Origin: Emticicia sp031378345
GTDB lineage: Bacteria; Bacteroidota; Bacteroidia; Cytophagales; Spirosomataceae
Length of the DNA: 64,000 bases
Direction of reading: 5' to 3'
Assembly: GCA_031378345.1 (NCBI GenBank)
Contig: JANNDY010000125.1
Span: 1 to 64,000, forward strand
Positions 34,621 to 43,117 of the stretch are shown here, in pieces. Positions within the stretch are counted from its first letter, which is position 1; every line of letters starts with the position of its first letter. Made by a program: the position numbers and the translations under genes. The notes under the pieces were generated by a model, which was not told the DNA's origin, ran no database searches, and saw only the letters and a list, made by a program, of their open reading frames with translations.

Positions 34621-35906
34621 ATATTGATAAATATAATGATGCCATCAAACAAAAACTTGAAAGCATCGAACCCAAATTTAAGGAACAAGATTGGAACGAA
34701 ATGCAGTCATTGATGGCTATTAATGCTCCTCAAAGTAATGTTTTAGAACACACATTATTATATTCGGCAGGAATTATTTTACTGTTATCTTCTTTGTTTT
34801 TCAATTTTAAACAAAATAATGAGCTTCAATCTTTATTAGAAAATAATAAAATTTTAATAGAAAAAAATCACTCAAAACCAGTTTTTGAAACAACAAATAT
34901 TGATAAAAGAGATACAGTTTATTTGACGAAATATATTACAAAATGGCGGACAGTTGAGAGAATTGTTTATGTGGAAAAGGTTGATAATCAGATAGTTAGT
35001 GTCGCCCAACAACATTCCTCGACGACAGCTATGCCAGTCAGTCAGCCCCTGATTCGGCACTCTGATTCTAAGGGGGAGTTTTCAGGCGACACAAATAAAT
35101 TTATATCAAATTCTTTTCAAATTTCAGAAACAAACAGTATTTTAGTGAACGAAAAAAAATCAGAGAGCAAATCACAGAATATCAATACTTTAAATAGTAT
35201 TTCATCAATTCAAAATCCATTTGTTTGGAATAAAAATTTACCAGAAGTATATTTCAAATCAAGATTATCCGTTCCTGACAAAAGAAAACAAATTACGATT
35301 AAACTTCCCTCATTTGCCAATGTAAAATACCGAGTTGGTGTAAGTTTTGATGTTGGAAATGAGCAAATTGGAGGTAGCATTTTAACCGATTTTTTGCTTA
35401 ATAAACATTGGAGCATGAACGCTGGGCTACGTTTGATGAATATTACAGGTATGAGCTATTATACAGCCGAACAATATTTATTTGCTACAAAACAAGATTT
35501 TAGACAGCTTTACGCCCCTTATGTACCTGCCAATTTTGACTTAATTAACCTTGATTTTGAGCATTATTTATTGCAAATTCCTATTGGCATTTCTTACCGT
35601 TACCCAATCAGGAATGACTTCACTTTATTGTTTTCGGCAACAACTGACCTTGATTTGTATGTTCGGCAGCATATCAATTTTGATTATAAACAAGACAATA
35701 GTCAATTTGTTCAGGGAAGACATAAATCCATACTTTCAAATAATTTTTTAAATAATTTCGAGTTTTCGGCAGGAATTGAAAAAAAATACAATCGAATGAT
35801 TTTTCAAATTCATCCATATTTTTCTACACAATTGAAAGAAACAATTTATAAAAAAGAACAATTTGTATTTGGTGCAAAAATGAGATTTTTTGTAAATTTA
35901 AGGTGA
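34617..35906 (+). CDS. One-TM protein with predicted C-terminal beta-barrel, sigma-factor partner
   Basis: A 429-residue protein. The first 40 residues are soluble and charged, with FKEQDWNEMQSLM. A single hydrophobic segment (about 46-62) is followed by a low-complexity linker (about 75-210) and then a beta-rich region (about 230-429) of alternating strands such as YRVGVSFDVGNEQIGGS and SAGIEKKYNRMIFQIHPYFST, ending in aromatic-rich MRFFVNLR, as in outer-membrane barrels. The order fits a family seen next to ECF sigma genes in Bacteroidota; a regulatory (anti-sigma-like) role is inferred from position. A GC-rich inverted-repeat block codes for residues 128-159. Confidence 0.6.
   Translation: MNIDKYNDAIKQKLESIEPKFKEQDWNEMQSLMAINAPQSNVLEHTLLYSAGIILLLSSLFFNFKQNNELQSLLENNKILIEKNHSKPVFETTNIDKRDTVYLTKYITKWRTVERIVYVEKVDNQIVSVAQQHSSTTAMPVSQPLIRHSDSKGEFSGDTNKFISNSFQISETNSILVNEKKSESKSQNINTLNSISSIQNPFVWNKNLPEVYFKSRLSVPDKRKQITIKLPSFANVKYRVGVSFDVGNEQIGGSILTDFLLNKHWSMNAGLRLMNITGMSYYTAEQYLFATKQDFRQLYAPYVPANFDLINLDFEHYLLQIPIGISYRYPIRNDFTLLFSATTDLDLYVRQHINFDYKQDNSQFVQGRHKSILSNNFLNNFEFSAGIEKKYNRMIFQIHPYFSTQLKETIYKKEQFVFGAKMRFFVNLR
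34999..35092. repeat. GC-rich block bounded by GTGTCGCC/GGCGACAC inside a CDS
   Basis: The 8-bp ends GTGTCGCC (34999-35006) and GGCGACAC (35085-35092) are perfect inverted repeats enclosing 78 bp. An inner CCCCT/AGGGG pair is also present. The block is well over half G+C by eye within an AT-rich gene, codes in frame for residues 128-159 of the linker, and looks like a small inserted repeat element. Confidence 0.5.
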
Positions 35907-36050
35907 TAATTCTGTTCTATTAAATTTTCACCTGCAAAGCTAAATTCGTGTATCGCCTATCTGATGCGATTTCAGTTAATAATGATAATCTTTGTTTTTT
36001 TCTATTTCCTTCAAAAATTCTACATTACATTCTTGATAAATTCAAAACAT

Positions 36051-36155
36051 GATATACCCAATACATGAATGATTTTGACTCCGAATGGTTTATCTATTTT
36101 TTTTACGATAAAAACATCAAACGTATTGCTGACTGGGGCGAAACTATCGTAATAA
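36051..36155 (-). pseudogene. Fragment of an OmpR-type response regulator gene
   Basis: Minus-strand translation reads SNTFDVFIVKKIDKPFG and then VKIIHVLGIS. This matches, with small deletions, the C-terminal end of the regulator at 22053 (SNTIDTYINFLRKKIDKTFG, then VKLIHTIVGIG). Nucleotide identity is evident, for example ATAGATAAA and TTCGGAGTCAA. Further upstream similarity is patchy (TAGTTTCG). It lies in the otherwise empty 460-bp gap 35907-36366, in which I see no other gene. Confidence 0.75.
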
Positions 36156-36318
36156 ATAGGTTCTTTGTTGTGTCGATAGCTTGCAAAAACGTAACAGAGT
36201 TGAATATTAGTTTTTAGTCAAATTTTTCTATTTTTTTAGGACGGAAGTTGGAGAGATAATAATATTAATGAGATGCATATTTCAAAAAGAGGGGGCTTTT
36301 TTTTCAAATTAAAAGTAT

Positions 36319-36326
36319 TATCTTTG
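36319..36326 (+). promoter_or_regulatory. Possible -7 element of the LamG protein gene
   Basis: TATCTTTG fits TAnnTTTG 41 bp before the start. No exact TTG at -33. Confidence 0.4.
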
Positions 36327-36366
36327 AAAAACATATAACCGCTGTTAAATATAAAACTTTATCAAA

Positions 36367-37335
36367 TTGAAAAAAATACTTTTTTTTGCTGGGTGGCTTT
36401 TTGCAACAAATGCTGTTTCACAAGCCCCTTCTTACGTTCCTTCAAATGGTTTGGTTGGTTATTGGGCATTTAACGGAAATGCTAATGATATAAGTGGTAA
36501 TGGAAATAATGGAATTCCCACTAATGTAAATTTAACAACAGATAGATTTGGAATAGCGGATAATGCCTATCTTTTCAATGGTTCTACGAGCAGAATAGAT
36601 ATAAACAATGCTTTTTTCAATATTGGATGGAATGAATATACGATTTCATGCTGGTCAAACTCAAGTAGTTTATTAAATCCCAACAATTATAATGATAGCC
36701 AGATTTTAATAAACACCGTTCCTCATAATGGTGTTGCTATTTCGACTTACAGTTCCAACAACCCATTTACAACTAATTGGGTAAACAAATATGTGATGCT
36801 TGCTAATTCAAATCCAACTATTGGTAGTTGGAACGTTACTAATATTGATGGTTATTCAAATTGTTTTAGAACCATTAATAATTGGAATCATATTGTAATG
36901 ACAAAAAGTGGGAATACATATAAAATGTATATAAATGGAATTTTAGATAAAACTCTTATAGGGTCTATGTCAGCAGACACTTATTTTTGTAAAATTGTAA
37001 TTGGAGCGTTAGATGCCAATATTACGCCAGAAGTTTTTCTGGGCAAATTAGACGATTATGGTATTTGGAATAGAGCATTGACAACGGCAGAAATTACAAA
37101 TTTGTATATTTCGGGTAATTGCTCGAGTCAAGTTACACTTTCAAGCCCTAATGATGATTTTTCAAGTGGTAATTATCTCAAAATCGCTTCAAATACGACA
37201 GGAAAAATAACAGCAACGAATAAAATTACAAGTTCGACAAGGGTGATTTACCAAGCAAAATCTGTCGAATTGAACAATGGATTTAAGGCAGATTCAGGAA
37301 CTGTTTTCAGGGCAGAGGTTGGTGGGTGTGATTGA
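36367..37335 (+). CDS. Exported LamG-domain protein
   Basis: A 322-residue protein, with TTG start at 36367 giving a signal peptide directly (KKILFFAGWLFATNAVSQ). A LamG/concanavalin-like domain occupies about 28-250 (GLVGYWAFNGNANDISGNG, DYTIS-like WNEYTISCW, WNHIVMTKSGNTYKMYING, FLGKLDDYGIWNRALT). The last 70 residues repeat a short beta motif (ITATNKITSSTRVIYQAKSV and ELNNGFKADSGTVFRAEVGG), resembling a terminal beta-helix or 'coathanger' domain. The LamG part is closely related to that of the 918-residue protein at 50249. Likely surface or secreted, perhaps glycan-binding. Confidence 0.85.
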   Translation: MKKILFFAGWLFATNAVSQAPSYVPSNGLVGYWAFNGNANDISGNGNNGIPTNVNLTTDRFGIADNAYLFNGSTSRIDINNAFFNIGWNEYTISCWSNSSSLLNPNNYNDSQILINTVPHNGVAISTYSSNNPFTTNWVNKYVMLANSNPTIGSWNVTNIDGYSNCFRTINNWNHIVMTKSGNTYKMYINGILDKTLIGSMSADTYFCKIVIGALDANITPEVFLGKLDDYGIWNRALTTAEITNLYISGNCSSQVTLSSPNDDFSSGNYLKIASNTTGKITATNKITSSTRVIYQAKSVELNNGFKADSGTVFRAEVGGCD

Positions 37336-37566
37336 TTTGATTAATAGAAAATAGGCGTTCTATTCTTCTCAAAACGTTAACTATATTTTCCATTTAATAA
37401 GATTCATAAACTTCACTTGTATTTATCAATAAATTTTCTTCTCTTTATTCCATAATTTTCTCGAATGTAAAAGCTCAAAATACATCCGTTTAATAATTTT
37501 GGCATCTAAATTGTATGCTTATAATTAGCCCTTTATAATTTTATTCCTATAATTTCTAAAAACCAA

Positions 37567-38514
37567 ATGAAGCTTTCCATAATTATTCCTGTTTATAACG
37601 AAGAAGACAACGTTGTTGAAATTCATAAAAGAGTCAAAGCTGTTTGTGCCGAACATCATTACGAGCATGAATTAATATTTGTAGATGATGGTTCAACAGA
37701 CCGAACCGAAGAACGTATTAAGAAATTAGACGGAGTAGTTTATATTCGTTTTCGCATAAATTGTGGTCAAACTGCCGCTATGATGGCAGGAATTGACTTT
37801 GCTTCTGGTGATATTCTCATTCCGATGGATGGCGATTTACAAAATGACCCATCTGATATTCCAAAACTACTAAGCAAAATCGAAGAAGGCTATGAAGTGG
37901 TTTCGGGTTGGAGAAAAGACCGAAAAGACAATGCCATCAAAAGAAATCTTCCGAGTAGAATTGCCAATAATCTCATTTCAAAAATATCGGGCGTACATCT
38001 TCACGATTATGGTTGTTCGTTAAAAGCCTACAAAGCCGATGTTATTAAAGGTGTAAAACTTTATGGCGAAATGCACCGTTTTATTCCTGTTTACGCAAAC
38101 TGGATGGGTGGAAAAGTAACCGAAATACCAGTTACACATCATCCACGTATTCATGGAGTTTCAAAATACGGCATTAACCGAACTTTTAAGGTTGTGTTAG
38201 ATTTGATAGTTATAAAATTTCTAATGAAACATTCACAAAGTTCTATATATATCTTTGGTGGCTTTGGTTTAATAAGCTTCTTCTTGGCATTTTTCACATT
38301 TATTTTGATGATAGGCTTAAAATATTGGGGGGGTAAATCTTTTATCGCAACGCCCTTGCCCATGGTTTTTGTGATGTGTTTTATGATGGGTTTTATTTCT
38401 ATTTTGATGGGTTTGATTGCCGAAATGCTAAACAGAACTTACCACGAAAGTCAAGGTAAAACTGTCTATATGATAAAAGAAGTAGTCAGAAATGAAGAAA
38501 AAATTGCCTATTAA
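37567..38514 (+). CDS. Family 2 glycosyltransferase, DPM1/GtrB type
   Basis: A 315-residue membrane glycosyltransferase. The GT-A domain (about 1-225) opens SIIPVYNEEDN, has the nucleotide-binding FVDDGSTD and the metal-binding MDGDLQNDP (DXD). Two C-terminal helices (about 232-255 and 265-290) anchor it, as in polyprenyl-phosphate sugar transferases such as GtrB. It heads the glycan cluster. A G7 run (38337-38343) codes the WGGK turn between the helices. The GtrA-like protein encoded at 11936 could in principle act with it, though it is unlinked. Confidence 0.9.
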   Translation: MKLSIIIPVYNEEDNVVEIHKRVKAVCAEHHYEHELIFVDDGSTDRTEERIKKLDGVVYIRFRINCGQTAAMMAGIDFASGDILIPMDGDLQNDPSDIPKLLSKIEEGYEVVSGWRKDRKDNAIKRNLPSRIANNLISKISGVHLHDYGCSLKAYKADVIKGVKLYGEMHRFIPVYANWMGGKVTEIPVTHHPRIHGVSKYGINRTFKVVLDLIVIKFLMKHSQSSIYIFGGFGLISFFLAFFTFILMIGLKYWGGKSFIATPLPMVFVMCFMMGFISILMGLIAEMLNRTYHESQGKTVYMIKEVVRNEEKIAY

Positions 38515-38552
38515 TTTCAATATCTTAAAACTCCCTTTAGTGGCTTAGGCTT

Positions 38553-40412
38553 ATGTGTGGAATAAGTGGTTTTATTGGAAAAGGTTCGTTTGAAGATTTA
38601 CAACGAATGAACGATACACTCTCGCATCGAGGACCAGATGCGGAGGGCTTTTGGCATGATTCTGAAAAGGGGGTTTATCTTGGGCATCGCCGTTTATCAA
38701 TCATTGACCTTTCGGGGGGGGGGCAGCCAATGTGGACAATTGACCAAAATTTTTGTATTATTTTTAATGGAGAAATTTATAACCATTTAGAGCTACGCAA
38801 AGAGTTAATTCAAAAAGGTCATCATTTCGAAACCAACCATTCAGATACAGAGGTTTTATTGCATGGATTTAAAGAATGGGGCGAAAAAATGCCTGCAAAA
38901 CTTAACGGAATGTGGGCTTTTGTGATTTATGACCGCACCAAAAATCAAATTTTTTGTAGCCGTGATAGATTTGGAAAAAAACCTTTCTTTTATACTTTGC
39001 AAAATGGTGTTTTTGCTTTTGCTTCCGAACTTTCGGCACTCACAAAGCACTCATTTATTGAAGAAGAAATTTCTCATAAAAGCCTTAAAAAATATTTTGC
39101 TTATGGGTACATTCCTGCACCAAATACCTTATTATCCGGTATTTACAAGTTGTCAGGTGGTTGTAACTTAGTGCTTGACATAAAGAATTTATCTTTTAAT
39201 ATTTCTACTTATTGGAAATTCAAGATTGAACCTTTTGATTCGATTCCCAATAATCCTGAAAAAATTTGGGGCGAAGAACTTATCTCGTTGATAGATGCTG
39301 CCACCAAAAGAAGGCTGATGTCTGATGTGCCATTAGGAATATTTCTAAGTGGCGGAGTTGATTCATCTGCCATTTCTTTTTTTGCCAATAAATATGTCAG
39401 TGAAGGAAAACTAAAAACCTTTTCGATTGGATTTGAAGAAGCAAGTTTTGATGAAACTGAATATTCTACCCAAATTGCTAATTTACTAAAAACCGAACAT
39501 TATCTCGAAAGACTTTCCTTAGAAAAAGCACAATCACTTTTGCCAGAAATTGCTCGAAAATTAGATGAACCAATGGGTGACAGTTCACTTTTGCCTACAT
39601 TTTTGCTATGTAAAGAAACTCGTAAGCATGTAACAGTGGCATTAGGTGGTGATGGTGCAGATGAGCTTTTCTGTGGCTATGACCCTTTTAAGGCTTTAAA
39701 AAAGGCGGAATTATATAATACTTTTGTTCCAAAACCTATTCATCAAGCCATTCGTATGATGGTAGCTCAAATGCCAACTTCTCATGCAAATATGAGCTTA
39801 GATTTCAAGCTAAAACGCACACTTCGGGGGCTTTCATATCCAAAATCCCTTTGGAGTTCGATTTGGATGGGACCACTTGAACCAAAAGAATTGAGTGAAT
39901 TATTCGGTGAAAAAATTGATATTGAAGATGTTTATTCGGAGGCAATCGAGCAATGGGAAAGTTGCGAACAAAGCAATTTGATAGACAAAACGCTACAATT
40001 TTATACGAATATGTATTTGCAAGATGATATCTTAGTAAAACTCGACAGAGCAAGTATGATGAACTCGTTGGAGGTTCGTTCACCGTTTTTAGATATTGAA
40101 GTAGCAAATTTTGCTCGCCAAATTCCGAATGAATATAAATATCGAAATGGGCAAACAAAATATATTTTGAAAAAAGCCCTTGAACCTTATTTGCCAAATA
40201 ATATTTTGTATCGTCCCAAAAAAGGTTTTGGTGTGCCAATTGGCAAGTGGTTTCAAGAAGGAAAACTATATATAAATGGAGATATACAATCTTTTAATCT
40301 GAACGCAGATTTTATAAAAAATTATCAACAACAACATCAAGACGAAAAAAACGACCATCGTGCCTTTTTATGGAATCGTTGGTTATTGTCGAAATGGGGA
40401 GAGAAAATTTAA
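38553..40412 (+). CDS. asnB: Glutamine-hydrolysing asparagine synthase, cluster-associated
   Basis: A 619-residue protein starting MCGISGFIG, with Cys2 as the class II amidotransferase nucleophile. The glutaminase domain (to about 200) includes SHRGPDAEG and GEIYNH. The synthetase domain follows with the ATP pyrophosphatase loop SGGVDSSA, the SIGFEEASFDETEY segment, GGDGADELFCGY and a C-terminal RSPFLD. Two roles are possible: asparagine synthesis, or amide formation on a sugar acid in polysaccharide assembly; the surrounding glycan genes favour the latter. Codons 54-57 contain a run of ten G (38714-38723), unusual in this genome and able to shift the frame. Confidence 0.9.
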   Translation: MCGISGFIGKGSFEDLQRMNDTLSHRGPDAEGFWHDSEKGVYLGHRRLSIIDLSGGGQPMWTIDQNFCIIFNGEIYNHLELRKELIQKGHHFETNHSDTEVLLHGFKEWGEKMPAKLNGMWAFVIYDRTKNQIFCSRDRFGKKPFFYTLQNGVFAFASELSALTKHSFIEEEISHKSLKKYFAYGYIPAPNTLLSGIYKLSGGCNLVLDIKNLSFNISTYWKFKIEPFDSIPNNPEKIWGEELISLIDAATKRRLMSDVPLGIFLSGGVDSSAISFFANKYVSEGKLKTFSIGFEEASFDETEYSTQIANLLKTEHYLERLSLEKAQSLLPEIARKLDEPMGDSSLLPTFLLCKETRKHVTVALGGDGADELFCGYDPFKALKKAELYNTFVPKPIHQAIRMMVAQMPTSHANMSLDFKLKRTLRGLSYPKSLWSSIWMGPLEPKELSELFGEKIDIEDVYSEAIEQWESCEQSNLIDKTLQFYTNMYLQDDILVKLDRASMMNSLEVRSPFLDIEVANFARQIPNEYKYRNGQTKYILKKALEPYLPNNILYRPKKGFGVPIGKWFQEGKLYINGDIQSFNLNADFIKNYQQQHQDEKNDHRAFLWNRWLLSKWGEKI

Positions 40413-40425
40413 GTTTAAAAATATA

Positions 40426-41226
40426 ATGGGAACTACAATGCAATTTGATTTTGGTCAAAATTGGAAAGAATATTCAGAAAATGTCCTTGATTTGTCAAAG
40501 CTTAATGATGCAAGAGTCGCTTTTGATGAATTAACAAAAGAAATTTCGTTTCAGGACAAAACATTCGTAGATATTGGTTTCGGGCAGGGCATGAGTTTAA
40601 TCTTAGCAACTGAAAAGGCAGGAAAAACTGTAGGCTGCGATATAAATCCTAAATGTGATGAGGTTTTAAAAGCAAATCAGTTGCTTTATTGTAAATCTTC
40701 AAAAGAAATTTCGATAGTTGTTGGTTCAATTTTGGAAAGTAATGTTGTGGAAAAAATTAAACAAAAAAATAATGGAGAATATTATGACATTGTTCATTCA
40801 TGGGGCGTTTTGCACCATACTGGCGATATGATGACCGCTATTAAAAATTCAACTTCGCTCGTTAAGCCTCATGGACATTTTATTTTAGCTATTTACAATC
40901 GTCATTGGTCGTCATTGGCTTGGCTATTTATCAAATGGGCATATTGTAAATCGCCAGTTTTTTTACAAAAGATTTTCATTGCTATTTTTTATCCTATAAT
41001 TTGGTTAGCAAAATTTTTAGTAACAGGCAAAAACTCCAATATCAAAGAACGTGGCATGGATTTTTATTATGATGTTATTGACTGGGTAGGTGGCTATCCG
41101 TATGAATATGCAAGCATTGAAGAAATGAATTTGATGATGAAAAAATTAGGTTTCGAATGCCTAAAAGCCATTCCACCACCTACTCCAACAGGGTGCAATG
41201 AATTTGTTTATCGGAAAATCGCTTAA
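40426..41226 (+). CDS. Class I SAM-dependent methyltransferase (cluster copy 1)
   Basis: A 266-residue enzyme starting MGTTMQFDFGQNWKEYSEN at 40426; an ATG four codons later is a second option. An earlier frame beginning inside asnB is rejected as it lacks family features. SAM motif I is FVDIGFGQGMSL (near 49-60), motif II has VGCDINPKC, and VHSWGVLHHTGDM is the post-motif II segment. A C-terminal part with aromatic residues (HWSSLAWLFIKWAY) may touch the membrane. It starts 13 bp after asnB and ends 3 bp before the next gene, so it is part of the operon. Acceptor unknown, probably a sugar. Confidence 0.82.
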   Translation: MGTTMQFDFGQNWKEYSENVLDLSKLNDARVAFDELTKEISFQDKTFVDIGFGQGMSLILATEKAGKTVGCDINPKCDEVLKANQLLYCKSSKEISIVVGSILESNVVEKIKQKNNGEYYDIVHSWGVLHHTGDMMTAIKNSTSLVKPHGHFILAIYNRHWSSLAWLFIKWAYCKSPVFLQKIFIAIFYPIIWLAKFLVTGKNSNIKERGMDFYYDVIDWVGGYPYEYASIEEMNLMMKKLGFECLKAIPPPTPTGCNEFVYRKIA

Positions 41227-41229
41227 AAT

Positions 41230-42351
41230 TTGAAAATTCTTCTCATCAATTACGAATACCCGCCTGTGGGTGGAGGTGCTTCCAATGCAACGTATTTTAT
41301 GGCTCTTGCCATGCGTGATTTGGGGCATGAAATAACCGTTCTGACTGCTGCTTTCGGAGATTTGAAAGGAATTGAAAACGAAGAAGAGTGTATCGAAGTT
41401 CATAGAATTTCAGCAAAAAGAAAGGCAAAAGACCGTTCGAATATGGGCGAAATGATGAGTTTTGTTTGGTCGGCTTTTTGGAATATTGAAAAAATAATTG
41501 AACAAAGGAAAATCGAAAAAGTAATCATTTTCTTTTCGATTCCTTGTGGAGTTTTGGGCCCGTACATTCGTTGGCGATGGAATTTACCCTACATTATATC
41601 CCTACGTGGGGGCGATGTGCCTGGAACTGAGCCGCATTTATTGAAAATTCATCGAATCATTCAACCGATTCGACAATTTTTGCTCAAAGAATCGGTGGCA
41701 ATTGTGGCAAATTCGAAAGGATTGGCAACATTATCGCAGAAGTATGACCCTTACCCCGTTGAAATAATTTCGAATGGTGTAGATACTCAATTCTTCTTTC
41801 CGATTGAAAAACGAAACGAAAACTTTACTTTTTTGTTTGTGGGACGTTTTCAACCTCAAAAAAATATTTTTATTTTGCTAAACTGTTTCGCAGATTTAAA
41901 AAATGAAAACGTACATCTAAAAATAGTTGGCGACGGTTTCCAGAAAGATGAATTACAAAAATTTGCCAACGAATTAGGCATTTCGAAAAATACCGAATGG
42001 TTGGGTTGGTTAGATAAAAAATCACTTCGAAATGCCTACCAACAAGCCGATTGCGTGCTTAACCCCTCGACTTACGAAGGTATGCCCAATGTTTTGTTGG
42101 AAGCAATGGCTTGTGGCGTGCCAGCTATTGCAAGCAATATTATGGGAAACGATGAAGTCGTAAAAGATAATTTCAATGGTTTTTTATTCGATTTATCGAA
42201 ATCTCAAGAAATGACTGACCGAATGAGTCAGATTTTAGATAGAAAAACCCAAAAAGAATTTTCAATCAATGCTCGAAAATGGGTCGAAGAAAATTTTTCT
42301 TGGCATCGAGTAGCGGAAGAGTATATCGAATTATTTAACTTACGAAATTAG
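41230..42351 (+). CDS. Family 4 glycosyltransferase
   Basis: A 373-residue GT-B enzyme, probably starting at TTG 41230 (KILLINYEYPPVGGGASNAT). The N-terminal domain ends near residue 180. The C-terminal domain has FLFVGRFQPQKN and NPSTYEGMPNVLLEAMACGVPAI, in which E of YEGMPNVLLEA (the EX7E-type motif) contacts the nucleotide sugar. This is a retaining glycosyltransferase acting on a lipid-linked or growing glycan in the cytoplasm. It is 3 bp after the preceding methyltransferase and 13 bp before the next. Confidence 0.92.
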   Translation: MKILLINYEYPPVGGGASNATYFMALAMRDLGHEITVLTAAFGDLKGIENEEECIEVHRISAKRKAKDRSNMGEMMSFVWSAFWNIEKIIEQRKIEKVIIFFSIPCGVLGPYIRWRWNLPYIISLRGGDVPGTEPHLLKIHRIIQPIRQFLLKESVAIVANSKGLATLSQKYDPYPVEIISNGVDTQFFFPIEKRNENFTFLFVGRFQPQKNIFILLNCFADLKNENVHLKIVGDGFQKDELQKFANELGISKNTEWLGWLDKKSLRNAYQQADCVLNPSTYEGMPNVLLEAMACGVPAIASNIMGNDEVVKDNFNGFLFDLSKSQEMTDRMSQILDRKTQKEFSINARKWVEENFSWHRVAEEYIELFNLRN

Positions 42352-42364
42352 ATTCAAAAAAATA

Positions 42365-43117
42365 ATGGAAATACCAGAAGTAATTGATAATCAGAAAATT
42401 TATGATGCAAACTGGAATCAATGGCGTGATATGAAGTTTTATGGTCCCACAAGTCGTTGGTTGCGTTCTTTGATTTTCGACCACCTGAAATCTATTGAAA
42501 AAGAAGATTTAAAGACGTGGCTTGATGTTGGTTCGGGAGAAGGAACGAATACCTATTTTTTTGCAAAAGAACTTCCAACTACTCAAATTGAAGGAATTGA
42601 TTTTTCAAAAACAGGCATCGAAGCATCAGCAAATACCTACAAAGCCCCCAATTTGAAATTTAAATTAGATGTTGATTCCCTTTCATTAAAGCAAAAGTAC
42701 GATATGGTTTCGGCGTATGAAGTCTTGGAACACGTTGAAGATTGGCAAGATTTGTTAGGTCGAATGGCGGGTGCTTCCAACAAGTATGTCATGGTTTCGT
42801 TTCCGACGGGCAGAATGCGACCGTATGAAGTTGTTGTGGGGCATTTACGAAATTTCAAAAAAGGAGAAGTTGAAACTTTTATGAAAACCAAAGGCTTTGA
42901 ACCAGTCAATGTTTTTTATGCAGGGTTTCCATTTTATTCACCATTTTACCGAGAAGTTTGTAACCTTACAAATTCGGCTGGAAATGATTTTACAACAGGA
43001 AAATACGGCTTTAAACAAAAAATAGTTGCCAAAATCATTTACTTTTTCTTTCGCCATTTATCAACACAAAGAAATCTTGGCGACCAATTTTGTGGTTTAT
43101 TTAGAAGAATTTCATGA
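42365..43117 (+). CDS. Class I SAM-dependent methyltransferase (cluster copy 2)
   Basis: A 250-residue enzyme with SAM motif I WLDVGSGEGTNTYF (about 57-70), IEGIDFSKTG (motif II) and a post-II segment MVSAYEVLEHVEDWQDLL. The C-terminal part lacks a membrane helix. The stop overlaps the next gene's ATG by 4 bp (43114-43117). It lies in the glycan cluster and probably modifies a sugar or carrier; specificity unresolved. Confidence 0.85.
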   Translation: MEIPEVIDNQKIYDANWNQWRDMKFYGPTSRWLRSLIFDHLKSIEKEDLKTWLDVGSGEGTNTYFFAKELPTTQIEGIDFSKTGIEASANTYKAPNLKFKLDVDSLSLKQKYDMVSAYEVLEHVEDWQDLLGRMAGASNKYVMVSFPTGRMRPYEVVVGHLRNFKKGEVETFMKTKGFEPVNVFYAGFPFYSPFYREVCNLTNSAGNDFTTGKYGFKQKIVAKIIYFFFRHLSTQRNLGDQFCGLFRRIS

